22,114 bases of DNA from Methylobacteriaceae bacterium. GTDB taxonomy: Bacteria; Pseudomonadota; Alphaproteobacteria; Rhizobiales; Beijerinckiaceae. A model generated the notes under the pieces. That model made no database searches and had not been told where the DNA came from. It was given only the letters and a program-made list of their open reading frames with translations. The position numbers were made by a program, and so were the translations under genes. Every line of letters begins with the position of its first letter. Position 1 is the stretch's first letter. Location of the stretch: contig JAISTL010000134.1 of the NCBI GenBank assembly GCA_031272615.1, positions 1-22,114 on the forward strand. Direction: 5' to 3'. Positions 7,783-14,902 of this stretch are shown piece by piece.

Positions 7783-8886
7783 ATGCCCGCCGAACTCAGA
7801 ATCGAAAATCTGTGCAAAACGTTCACCAAGGGGCGCGAAGTCGTCAATGCGGTGCGCGATGTCAATCTCACCGTCGCCGAGGGCGAGCTGGTGACCTTTC
7901 TCGGCCCGTCGGGCTGCGGCAAGACCACCATCCTGCGCATGGTCGCCGGGTTCGAAACCCCGAGCGGCGGCACCATCCATGTCGGTGACGAAGACATCAC
8001 GACGCTGCCGGTTCACTCCCGCGGCATCGGCTTTGTATTCCAGAATTACGCCCTGTTTCCGCATATGAGTATCTTCGAAAACGTCGCCTACGGCCTGAAA
8101 GCGCGGGGCGAGGCGGAAGACGCCATCGGGCGGGGCGTTGCCGAAGCGTTGGAGCTGGTAGGCCTTGCCGGTGTGGAACGGCGCTTCCCCAATCAGCTCT
8201 CCGGCGGCGAACAGCAGCGGGTGGCGCTGGCCCGTGTTCTGGTGCTGCGCCCCAAGCTGCTGCTGATGGACGAACCGCTCTCCAACCTCGACGCCAAGCT
8301 GCGCCTGCACATGCGCACGGAAATCCGCCGGATTCAACAGCATCTCGGCATCACTTGCCTCTATGTCACCCATGACCAGAAAGAAGCGCTGACCATGTCG
8401 GATCGCATCATGGTGCTGAGTAAGGGACACGTGGAGCAGATCGGTACGCCCTTCGAGCTGTATGCCGAGCCGCAAACGCTGTTCGTGGCGGATTTCATCG
8501 GCCAGGCCAATGTGTTGCCGGCAACCATCGGGGAGCCCGCCGGCGGCATGGCGGTCACGCGGCTCGGCCCGGCCACGCTCTCGCTGCGCTGCATCGCCGG
8601 TTCCGGCACCCCGGCGGCCGGCCCGGCCTCGGTGGTGCTGCGGCCGGAAAACATCCGCCCGGTGGCCGCCGGTGAGGGCAAACTGCCGGCACGGGTGCTG
8701 CACCGCTTTTTCGTCGGCGACCATATGGATTATGAGTTGACCATTGACGACATGAAACTGCCCAAGCCGCTGTTTGCTTCGGTGCCCTATGAGCCGGGCC
8801 TGGCGTTGTTCGAACCCGGCAATACCGTCGGTCTGGATTTCGCCGAAAAGGCGGCCATCGTGCTGTTTCAGACTCCCGGCGGATAA
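7783..8886 (+). CDS. ABC transporter ATP-binding protein, FbpC/PotA-like
   Basis: 367 residues. All nucleotide-binding motifs are intact: Walker A GPSGCGKT (residues 41-48), Q-loop VFQNYALFPH (about 85-94), signature LSGGEQQR (139-146), Walker B LLLMDEP with Asp163 and Glu164, D-loop SNLDA, and the switch His197 in YVTHDQ. After about residue 240 comes a TOBE-type C-terminal domain (contains VVLRPENIRP at about 286-295), typical of the sugar/polyamine/iron importers. The ATG at 7783 is 2 bp behind the permease stop. The protein drives import with the two preceding gene products at the inner membrane. The next gene, thpR, begins 13 bp later and is probably co-transcribed. Confidence 0.92.
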   Translation: MPAELRIENLCKTFTKGREVVNAVRDVNLTVAEGELVTFLGPSGCGKTTILRMVAGFETPSGGTIHVGDEDITTLPVHSRGIGFVFQNYALFPHMSIFENVAYGLKARGEAEDAIGRGVAEALELVGLAGVERRFPNQLSGGEQQRVALARVLVLRPKLLLMDEPLSNLDAKLRLHMRTEIRRIQQHLGITCLYVTHDQKEALTMSDRIMVLSKGHVEQIGTPFELYAEPQTLFVADFIGQANVLPATIGEPAGGMAVTRLGPATLSLRCIAGSGTPAAGPASVVLRPENIRPVAAGEGKLPARVLHRFFVGDHMDYELTIDDMKLPKPLFASVPYEPGLALFEPGNTVGLDFAEKAAIVLFQTPGG

Positions 8887-8899
8887 GGGGTTTTCCGCT

Positions 8900-9433
8900 G
8901 TGCCCCGCCTGTTTTCCGCCGTTGAACTGCCTGACGATGTCGCCGACTATCTCGCCGGTTTCAAGCTGCACTTGCCCGGGACGCGCTGGATTGAACCCGG
9001 CGATTACCACCTGACGGTGCGGTTTTTCGGCGACATTTCCGAGGGAATCGCCCGGGAACTCTGCGAGATGCTGAGTGAAAGCGAAAGCGGCAGCACGGCG
9101 GCGATACGTCTCGAGCGCATCGATGTCTTCGGTGACCGCGAACCGCGGGCGCTGGTCGCGGTGGGGAGCGCCGACGCCACGCTGACAAATCTGGCGGCCA
9201 AACATGAGCGGGCGGCGCGCCTCCTCGGCCTGAAACCGGAAAAACGCAAGTTCACGCCGCATGTGACACTGGCGCGGTTCAGGAACGTCGAGGCCAAACT
9301 GGTGGCGAAGGGGATGCGGAAACTCGGGCTTTTCGAACCGCAGAACTTCACGGTTCAACACTTCGGCCTGTTTTCCTCCCGTGCTTCCGTCGGCGGCGGA
9401 CCCTATATCCGCGAGGAGCAGTTCCGGATTTGA
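8900..9433 (+). CDS. thpR: RNA 2',3'-cyclic phosphodiesterase (2H family, ThpR/LigT)
   Basis: 177 residues from the GTG at 8900, chosen because it gives the family N-terminus MPRLFSAVELP and lies behind AAGGGG. The longer open frame to 8774 overlaps the ATPase gene and adds no homology. Both catalytic tetrapeptides are present: HLTV at residues 37-40 and HVTL at 121-124, the latter within FTPHVTLARF. 2H enzymes of this type hydrolyse RNA 2',3'-cyclic phosphates and were first described as 2'-5' RNA ligases. The gene starts 13 bp after the ATPase stop, an unexpected partner for a transporter. This is likely opportunistic co-transcription. Its 3' end abuts a broken VapC-like gene in the same frame. 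Confidence 0.88.
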   Translation: MPRLFSAVELPDDVADYLAGFKLHLPGTRWIEPGDYHLTVRFFGDISEGIARELCEMLSESESGSTAAIRLERIDVFGDREPRALVAVGSADATLTNLAAKHERAARLLGLKPEKRKFTPHVTLARFRNVEAKLVAKGMRKLGLFEPQNFTVQHFGLFSSRASVGGGPYIREEQFRI

Positions 9434-9732
9434 CCGGGGCTTGCGGCACTGCCCGACGGCAAAAGGAAACAGGGTCTCACCGCGGATTTCCGCACCCTGA
9501 TTGCCTCAGGCATCCCCAACCCCATCCTGCCGTTTGACGAGGCGGCGGCGGACCTCTACGCCGGGCTTGTCGGCCGGGCGCGCGGGCAGGGAACCCGATA
9601 GGCTTTGCTGACGGTCAGATTGCCGCCATCGCCGCCGTTCACGGGTTTGCGGTGGCAACCCGGGATATCCGCCCGTTCGCGGCCATGGGTATTCAGGTGA
9701 TTGATCCCTGGCGGTTTGTCCCCGGCGTATAA
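9434..9732 (+). pseudogene. Degraded VapC/FitB-type PIN-domain toxin gene
   Basis: After the thpR stop, the same frame continues to encode a FitB-like stretch: GLAALPDGKRKQGL, then LPFDEAAADLYAGLVGRARG, ending at TAG 9599-9601. The next frame (from 9598) takes over without a gap, reading IGFADGQIAAIAAVHGF, then VATRDIRPF and VIDPW, to TAA at 9730-9732. Restoring a single base in the CCC at 9594-9596 rejoins the two as GTPIGFADGQ, exactly the family pattern, so this is a one-base deletion. The first about 45 residues (catalytic DTN and first Glu) are missing, and no antitoxin gene is present. The third and fourth acidic positions (DGQ and TRD) remain. This is a dead VapC relic, truncated by the junction with thpR. 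Confidence 0.75.
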
Positions 9733-9737
9733 CCGGC

Positions 9738-9757
9738 GGGCGGAAGACGCTCCGCCC
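9738..9757 (+). terminator. Hairpin after the VapC relic
   Basis: A perfect 7-bp GC stem (GGGCGGA / TCCGCCC, 6-base loop) lies 5 bp after the relic's stop. It may now end the ABC-thpR transcript. There is no T-run. Confidence 0.4.
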
Positions 9758-9847
9758 AGGGTTCGGCGGTTCGGCACGCCTTATCCACACAGGGAAAACG
9801 GGAATGGGGAGTATTCGACCCTCCGTTGTTGATTTCTTCTTGCTTGC

Positions 9848-9874
9848 ACCATAGTTGTATGGTACTGTTGTATG
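9848..9874. promoter_or_regulatory. Candidate GntR-type operator upstream of dctP
   Basis: A perfect 6-bp inverted repeat ACCATA-GTTG-TATGGT (9848-9863) overlaps a direct repeat of GTTGTATG (9854-9861 and 9867-9874, 13-bp step). TTGTAT half-sites are common in operators of FadR-subfamily GntR regulators, one of which is encoded at the end of this operon. Binding by that protein is inference. Confidence 0.4.
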
Positions 9875-9998
9875 TCAGTTGAGCGAGACTCCTTGTAATT
9901 TATGGAATTTCAATCGCTTACGTGACGAAACGAGGCGCAACTCATAACGGCAAAAATGCGTTCGTGGAGGAGGTACAAGACCAACTTGTGAGGATCCG

Positions 9999-10037
9999 CT
10001 TCCCGCGGAACCCTGCCCATGGGTGCAACGCGGGAAG
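9999..10037 (+). other. Structured 5' leader of the TRAP operon
   Basis: A perfect 9-bp stem (CTTCCCGCG / CGCGGGAAG) encloses a second stem (ACCC at 10010-10013 with GGGT at 10021-10024). It lies about 65 bases before the dctP start. It could be an attenuator or stabilising structure. It does not match a riboswitch I know. Confidence 0.4.
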
Positions 10038-10101
10038 TTGACGGACGTGCCGGTGATACAGCGCGCCGATCTGGTCAATTTATTTGGGAGGGAATTTACC
10101 C

Positions 10102-11091
10102 ATGAGGACATACAATAAACTGCTTGCCTGCGCGGTCGGCGCGACACTTTTGAGCTTCGCCGTGGCGACGGGCCCCGCTCTTTCCGCCGAGTATTCCATC
10201 AAGGTGGCTTATGAGAACAACCCCGGCGAGCCCTTTGACCTCGCCTGCCAGGAGTGGGCAAAGCTGTTCAAGGAAAAGACCGGCGGTAAAGGTGAACTGT
10301 TGCTCTATCCGAGCTCCCAGCTCGGTTCCAAAAAAGACGTGATGGAACAGATGACCATGGGCGCCGGTATTGTCACCCTCACCGACGGTGCGTTCTTTGC
10401 CGACTACATTCCGGATTTCGCCATTTTGATGGGGCCCTATCTCGGCAAGGATTATACCGACGTCATCAAGCTGTCGAACACGCCGTGGTTCAATGAAATG
10501 GCGACCAAGCTGGAAGGTCAGGGGTTCCATATTCTGGCGGCCAACTGGCTCTACGGCACCCGTCACATGGTGACGAAGAAGCCGGTGCATACGCCGGAAG
10601 ATTTGAAAGGCATGAAGATTCGCGTGCCGAACGCCCGCATCCAGATTGAAGCCATGAAGGAAATGGGCGGAACGCCGACTCCGATGCCGCTGGCCGAAGT
10701 CTATCCGGCCCTGACCACCGGCGTCATCGACGGCGCCGAGAACCCGATCCCCGTGCTCTACGGGCAGAAGCACCACGAACCGGCGAAATACCTGATTCTC
10801 ACCGGGCATCTGGACAACATCACCAATATCACCATCAGCAACGAGTATTACCAGAAACTGCCGGATGACATCAAAACGGCGCTCACCGAGAGCTGCAAGG
10901 AAGCCGGAGATTTCATGACCGCTCTCATTCTCAAGAACGAGAAGGAAGTCATCGAAAAGATGAAGGCTGAAGGCGTCACGGTGATCGAGGTGGACCGCAA
11001 CCTGTTCCGCGAAGCGTCCAAGGGCACCTATTCCAAGTTCCCGGAATGGACGCCGGGCCTCTATGACAAACTCCAGGGATATCTGAAGTAA
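10102..11091 (+). CDS. TRAP transporter periplasmic binding protein (DctP family)
   Basis: 329 residues from the ATG at 10102, with GGGAGGGAA 8-16 bases upstream. A TTG at 10084 in frame is inside the ribosome site and is rejected. The signal peptide is clear (MRTYNK, hydrophobic core, cleavage near ALSAEYS about residue 30). DctP hallmarks follow: SSQLGSKKDVMEQM (about residues 73-86), LKGMKIRVPN (about 169-178), whose arginine normally binds the ligand carboxylate, and PLAEVYPALTTGVIDGAENP (about 197-216). The protein captures an organic acid in the periplasm for DctQM. The ligand cannot be read from the sequence. The downstream dehydrogenase and GntR regulator suggest a sugar acid. Confidence 0.92.
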   Translation: MRTYNKLLACAVGATLLSFAVATGPALSAEYSIKVAYENNPGEPFDLACQEWAKLFKEKTGGKGELLLYPSSQLGSKKDVMEQMTMGAGIVTLTDGAFFADYIPDFAILMGPYLGKDYTDVIKLSNTPWFNEMATKLEGQGFHILAANWLYGTRHMVTKKPVHTPEDLKGMKIRVPNARIQIEAMKEMGGTPTPMPLAEVYPALTTGVIDGAENPIPVLYGQKHHEPAKYLILTGHLDNITNITISNEYYQKLPDDIKTALTESCKEAGDFMTALILKNEKEVIEKMKAEGVTVIEVDRNLFREASKGTYSKFPEWTPGLYDKLQGYLK

Positions 11092-11118
11092 CCCTGATGT
11101 GATTTCGGTTCGAGCGAA

Positions 11119-11146
11119 GCGGAGAGGGTGTTCCAATCCTCTCCGC
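11119..11146 (+). other. Intercistronic hairpin after dctP
   Basis: A perfect 9-bp stem (GCGGAGAGG / CCTCTCCGC, 10-base loop) lies in the 85-bp gap between dctP and dctQ, with no T-run. The placement mirrors the hairpin after the other binding-protein gene at 5998-6025 and would favour excess binding protein. Confidence 0.6.
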
Positions 11147-11176
11147 GGGTATTCATCGCAATGAACGGGGTTTGTT

Positions 11177-11671
11177 ATGAAAATTTTTCGATTTATCAGC
11201 GAAGCGGGCGACTGGACGGCGCGTATTGCCGCGATAGCCATCGTCGTCATCATGTGCCTGGCCGTCTTCATGCGCTATGTCCAGGGCGCGCCGCTGCAAT
11301 GGGTTGAAGAGATACTCATTCTGATCTTCATGTGGATGATCATGATCGGCGCCGCCTCGGCCATGCGCACCCGCGGCCATGTCAGTATCGATGCGGTCAC
11401 GTCGTTTCTGCCGCGGAACATTCAAGCCAAAATTCAGATTTTTGACGATATCGTCTCGATTGTGGTGCTGGTGACGCTTGGAACTCTCGGGCTCATGCTG
11501 GCCATGAAAGCCGGGGCGAAAATTACGCCGATCATCGGCATTCCCTATCGCTACATCGACCTCGCCATGCCGGTGGGCTGCTACTGGATGGCGATTTATG
11601 TGGTCATCAACCTGTGGCGCGATGTCACCGGTGGTTCGTCTGCCACACCGCAGGATGGAGGGGCAAAATGA
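11177..11671 (+). CDS. TRAP transporter small permease (DctQ family)
   Basis: 164 residues with four predicted membrane segments, the normal DctQ design. The segment VEEILILIFMWMIMIGAAS (about residues 41-59), followed by RTRGHVSIDAV (about 62-72), is characteristic of the family. DctQ joins the large subunit DctM to form the sodium-driven importer. The ATG at 11177 has only a weak GGGG upstream. The stop TGA (11669-11671) overlaps the dctM start as ATGA, so the two subunits are translationally coupled. Confidence 0.9.
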   Translation: MKIFRFISEAGDWTARIAAIAIVVIMCLAVFMRYVQGAPLQWVEEILILIFMWMIMIGAASAMRTRGHVSIDAVTSFLPRNIQAKIQIFDDIVSIVVLVTLGTLGLMLAMKAGAKITPIIGIPYRYIDLAMPVGCYWMAIYVVINLWRDVTGGSSATPQDGGAK

Positions 11672-12948
11672 TTGTCGGATTATCCTGTCTCATCCTGCTG
11701 GTCGGGCTGTTCATCAATGTCCCGGTGTTTATCTGCGTGACCGCGGCGATACTGGCCTATTTCTTCCTGACGCCCGACGCCATGCCCGTCATTGCCGCCC
11801 AGCGGTTCGTCGGCGCGGCGGAAAACACGACGCTGCTCGCCATCCCGTGTTTTGTCTTTCTCGGCAACCTTCTCAACTATACCGGCCTGACCAGGCGCCT
11901 GCTCAAGCTCGCCGAAGTGCTGACCGGGCATTTCAAGGGCGGGCTGGCGCAAACCAACGTCATGGTGTCGACGTTGATGGGCGGGCTTTCAGCCTCCAAC
12001 CTCGCCGACTGCGCCATGCTGTGCAAAATGCTGGTGCCGGAAATGACGAAACTCGGCTACAGCAAGGCGTTTTCCACCGCCGTGACCGCCGCGGGCTCGT
12101 TGATTACGCCCATCATTCCGCCGGGTATCGCCCTCATCATCTACGGGTTTGTCGCCGACGTCTCCATCGGTGACATGTTCATGGCCGGCGTCATTCCGGG
12201 AATTCTGTGCTGCATCGCGTTGATGATCACCATCCGGATCATCGCCGGAATACGCGATTACAAGCCGGTGCGCGAGCACGGCCCGAGCGGCCGCGAGCTG
12301 TGGGATGCTTTTGTCGGGGCGCTGCCGGCGCTGGGTCTCGTGGTCGTCATCATCGGCGGTATCCGCATCGGCGTGTGCACGCCGACGGAAGCGGGCGCCG
12401 TCGCCGTGGCCTATGCCGTCATCATCGGCGGCTTCGTCTACCGGGAAATGTCGCTGCAGAACTTCAAGGACGCGGTGCTGGAAACGGCGAAAGCCACCGG
12501 CGGCATCATGCTGATCATCATGGCGTGCTCCGCCTTCGCTTGGATTCTCACCTACGAGCGGGTGGCACAGGACGTCGCGGCGTTCATCACCCAGTTCACC
12601 AATCCGTATGTGTTCCTGATTCTGCTCAATGTCTTCCTGTTGATCCTCGGCATGTTTGTGGAGGGCAACGCCGCGATCATCGTGCTGGTGCCCCTGCTGA
12701 AGCCCACGGTTCTCGCCATGGGCATCGACCCGGTTCAGTTCGGCCTGATCATCATCCTGAATCTGGCCATCGGCTGTCTGACTCCGCCCATGGGCACGGT
12801 GATGTTCATCGCCAATCAGGTCACCGGCACAAAAACCGGCGAGTTTATCCGTGAGGCGCTGCCGCTCATCTTCGCGCTGCTCGTCGTTCTGATGCTCGTC
12901 ACGTTCGTGCCGGCGGTCTCGACATTCCTTCCGTACGCGCTGAAATAG
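11668..12948 (+). CDS. TRAP transporter large permease (DctM family)
   Basis: 426 residues from the ATG at 11668, which overlaps the dctQ stop by 4 bp and has GGAGGGG 4-10 bases upstream. The open frame to 11614 is inside dctQ. It is highly hydrophobic with about 12 segments. Family landmarks include FVFLGNLLNYTGLTRRL (about residues 69-85), STLMGGLSASNLADCAML (about 102-119), IIPPGIALIIYG (about 150-161), TPTEAGAVAVAYA (about 244-256) and, near the C-terminus, LTPPMGTVMF. DctM is the ion-coupled transport subunit. It works with the DctP and DctQ encoded just upstream. Confidence 0.93.
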   Translation: MIVGLSCLILLVGLFINVPVFICVTAAILAYFFLTPDAMPVIAAQRFVGAAENTTLLAIPCFVFLGNLLNYTGLTRRLLKLAEVLTGHFKGGLAQTNVMVSTLMGGLSASNLADCAMLCKMLVPEMTKLGYSKAFSTAVTAAGSLITPIIPPGIALIIYGFVADVSIGDMFMAGVIPGILCCIALMITIRIIAGIRDYKPVREHGPSGRELWDAFVGALPALGLVVVIIGGIRIGVCTPTEAGAVAVAYAVIIGGFVYREMSLQNFKDAVLETAKATGGIMLIIMACSAFAWILTYERVAQDVAAFITQFTNPYVFLILLNVFLLILGMFVEGNAAIIVLVPLLKPTVLAMGIDPVQFGLIIILNLAIGCLTPPMGTVMFIANQVTGTKTGEFIREALPLIFALLVVLMLVTFVPAVSTFLPYALK

Positions 12949-12962
12949 CCAAGTTGTCGGTT

Positions 12963-12993
12963 TTCCCGGGCCGCGGCTCCGGCAGCCCGGGAA
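12963..12993 (+). other. Hairpin between dctM and the dehydrogenase gene
   Basis: A perfect 9-bp stem (TTCCCGGGC / GCCCGGGAA, 13-base loop) lies in the 75-bp gap. No T-run follows, so it is more likely an intercistronic structure than a full stop. Confidence 0.5.
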
Positions 12994-13023
12994 CGGATAT
13001 TCCTTCCAGAAGGGCAAAGAAAA

Positions 13024-14040
13024 ATGCTGGCTTTGAAAATCACATCCCCGGGTCACACGGAAACCTGTACGGTGCAGGAACGGGAACCCGGCGCCGGTGA
13101 AGTGAAACTCCGCGTTCACCGCGTCGGGCTGTGCGGCTCGGACCTCAACACCTTCCGCGGGCTCAACCCGATGGTCACCTATCCGCGTATTCCCGGCCAT
13201 GAAATCGGCGCCGAGGTCATCGCCACAGGAACGGGCGTGTCAACCTGCTCCGTCGGCGACAAGGTGGTCGCCATCCCCTACACCGAATGCGGGCGGTGCG
13301 CCGCCTGTCGGGCCGGACGCTTCAACGCCTGCGAATTCAATGAAACACTGGGCGTCCAGAGAGACGGCGCCATGTCGGCCACCTGTGTTCTTCCGGCGGA
13401 AAAGCTGCTGGTATGCAACAGCCTGTCTTTTGATGACCTGGCGTTGGTGGAGCCGTTGGCCGTCGGCATGCGGGTTGCCCGCCGCGCCGCCGTCGATATC
13501 GGCGATCACGTGGTGGTGTTCGGGTGCGGCGTTGTCGGTCTCGGCGCCATTGCCGGCGCCGCGGCGGCCGGCGGCCGGGTGGTCGCGGTGGACGTCGATG
13601 ACCGCAAAAAAAGCATTGCCCTGGCTTGCGGCGCCGAGCGCTTCTTCAACAGCCGCACGGACCCGCTGGAGGAACTCCCCCGCAGCATTGACGGCGGGCG
13701 CGGCCCGGCGGTGGTGGTGGAAGCCGTCGGCCTGGACATGACCTATCGGGCGGCCATCGATATCGTCGCCTTTGCCGGGCGTGTGGTTTATGTCGGCTAT
13801 GCCAAAAAGCCGGTGAGCTTCGACACGTCGCTGTTTGTCAAAAAGGAGCTGGATATCCGCGGCTCCCGCAACGCCTCCGCCCGGGATTTTTCGGCGGTGC
13901 TGTCGCTTCTGGAGCAGCGGCGCTACCCCCTGGACCGGTTGATCACCGCCCATTACCCGCTGTCGGAAGCCGGCCGCGCCTTCACGGATTGGGCGGCGGA
14001 TACCGGCGGCGTAACCAAATTTGTGGTTGACATTACATGA
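13024..14040 (+). CDS. Zinc-dependent medium-chain dehydrogenase, sugar-acid/polyol type (LgoD-like)
   Basis: 338 residues of the medium-chain dehydrogenase superfamily. Catalytic zinc ligands are Cys37 (GLCGSD), His59-Glu60 (PGHEIG) and Glu143. Structural zinc is held by Cys89, Cys92, Cys95 and Cys103 (CGRCAACRAGRFNAC). The NAD fold has FGCGVVGLG at residues 166-174, and Asp190 at the end of strand 2 points to NAD rather than NADP. The segment NETLGVQRDGAMS (about 106-118) resembles L-galactonate/L-gulonate 5-dehydrogenases and sorbitol-type enzymes. It probably oxidises a hydroxyl of the acid imported by the TRAP system. The exact substrate is uncertain. The ATG at 13024 follows AAGGGC. A GntR gene is next in the same direction. 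Confidence 0.8.
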   Translation: MLALKITSPGHTETCTVQEREPGAGEVKLRVHRVGLCGSDLNTFRGLNPMVTYPRIPGHEIGAEVIATGTGVSTCSVGDKVVAIPYTECGRCAACRAGRFNACEFNETLGVQRDGAMSATCVLPAEKLLVCNSLSFDDLALVEPLAVGMRVARRAAVDIGDHVVVFGCGVVGLGAIAGAAAAGGRVVAVDVDDRKKSIALACGAERFFNSRTDPLEELPRSIDGGRGPAVVVEAVGLDMTYRAAIDIVAFAGRVVYVGYAKKPVSFDTSLFVKKELDIRGSRNASARDFSAVLSLLEQRRYPLDRLITAHYPLSEAGRAFTDWAADTGGVTKFVVDIT

Positions 14041-14054
14041 CCAACTGCTCCATC

Positions 14055-14091
14055 CGGTTTCCCGGAACACTCGAAAAGTCCGGGAAAACCG
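14055..14091 (+). other. Hairpin after the dehydrogenase gene
   Basis: An 11-bp stem with one bulged base (CGGTTTCCCGG with CCGGGAAAACCG) follows the stop codon by 15 bp and precedes gntR. It could limit read-through into the regulator gene. No T-run. Confidence 0.45.
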
Positions 14092-14167
14092 ACGGAGAAA
14101 AGAAAATCGGACTTGGTGCGCCGCAACCGCCGGTGTATGCGTTGCGCATCGGAAGGCAGCGCGTCTC

Positions 14168-14881
14168 ATGCAAAAACGAGCCGACAAAGGGAAGCCAACG
14201 GGCGAAGGAACGGAAGACCACCGCACCACGGTCATCAGCTCACAGATTTTCGAAAACCTCCGTTTGGCCATTATCCAGCAGAACCTGAGGCCCGGGCATT
14301 TTCTCTCGGAATGGGACATTGCCCGGCAGTTCAATGTCTCGCGCCAGCCGGTGCGCGAGGCGTTCATCCGTTTGGGAGACATCGGCCTCGTGGAGATTCG
14401 CCCCCGGCGCGGCACCTTCGTGCGGCTCATTTCTCTGCGGGAACTGAGCACCGCGCGTTTTCTGCGTGAGACCATCGAAGCGTCCTTCGCGCGAATCGCC
14501 GCAAAACGGGCGACCGCGCAAGACATTGCCGACCTCGCCGCCGTGCTGGCCGATCACCGTATTCTGGCGCAAAAAGACGATTATGTCGGGCTGCTGGAGC
14601 ATGACGAGAAATTTCACCGCACCCTGGCGAGAATCGCCGGACGGGAAGACGCCTGGCCGATTATCAACAAGCTCAAGGCTCCGGTGGACCGGGCGCGCTT
14701 CCTCACCGTGCCCAACGCCGCCTCGGTGCATGACATCATCAACCAGCACGAACAGATCATGCTGGCCATCGAAGAAGGTGACCCGGACAAGGCGGAAGCG
14801 GCCCTGCTGACCCACCTTCATGAAATCGACAACTATCTCCCGTCACTGCAAAATCAGTATCCGTACCTGTTTACGGAGTAG
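14168..14881 (+). CDS. GntR-family transcriptional regulator, FadR subfamily with FCD domain
   Basis: 237 residues from the ATG at 14168, preceded by GGAAGG. The open frame runs back to 14021 but that part does not look like protein of this family. The winged helix spans about residues 20-90, including LSEWDIARQFNVSRQPVREAF and RPRRGTFV. The rest is an FCD ligand domain whose metal site is complete: Asp146, His150, His194 and His216. Such regulators bind carboxylic acids through the metal and usually repress uptake and catabolic genes. As the last gene behind dctPQM and the dehydrogenase it is the obvious controller of that operon, perhaps through the site at 9848-9874. It converges with the next gene after 21 bp. 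Confidence 0.9.
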   Translation: MQKRADKGKPTGEGTEDHRTTVISSQIFENLRLAIIQQNLRPGHFLSEWDIARQFNVSRQPVREAFIRLGDIGLVEIRPRRGTFVRLISLRELSTARFLRETIEASFARIAAKRATAQDIADLAAVLADHRILAQKDDYVGLLEHDEKFHRTLARIAGREDAWPIINKLKAPVDRARFLTVPNAASVHDIINQHEQIMLAIEEGDPDKAEAALLTHLHEIDNYLPSLQNQYPYLFTE

Positions 14882-14902
14882 CGCCCCACAACCGGGCTGC
14901 AC

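Larger units (their letters stand above)
9733..10101. other. Control region and leader of the TRAP operon
   Basis: 369 bp without a convincing gene. In order it holds the hairpin at 9738-9757, an isolated perfect DnaA-box-like TTATCCACA at 9781-9789, the operator candidate at 9848-9874, and a structured leader at 9999-10037. No promoter with both boxes close to consensus was found. Confidence 0.5.

Noticed and set aside
9781..9789. Replication origin
   Set aside because: One DnaA box only, with no AT-rich unwinding region or dnaA/dnaN/parA genes.
10096..11271. Minus-strand frame opposite dctP
   Set aside because: Shadow of dctP. Composition typical of reverse-strand translation.
14021..14167. 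N-terminal extension of the GntR regulator
   Set aside because: It overlaps the dehydrogenase stop and covers a hairpin. No family similarity before residue 1 of the 14168 start.
13240..14526. 428-codon minus-strand frame opposite the dehydrogenase and gntR genes
   Set aside because: It spans two unrelated genes on the other strand and resembles no protein.
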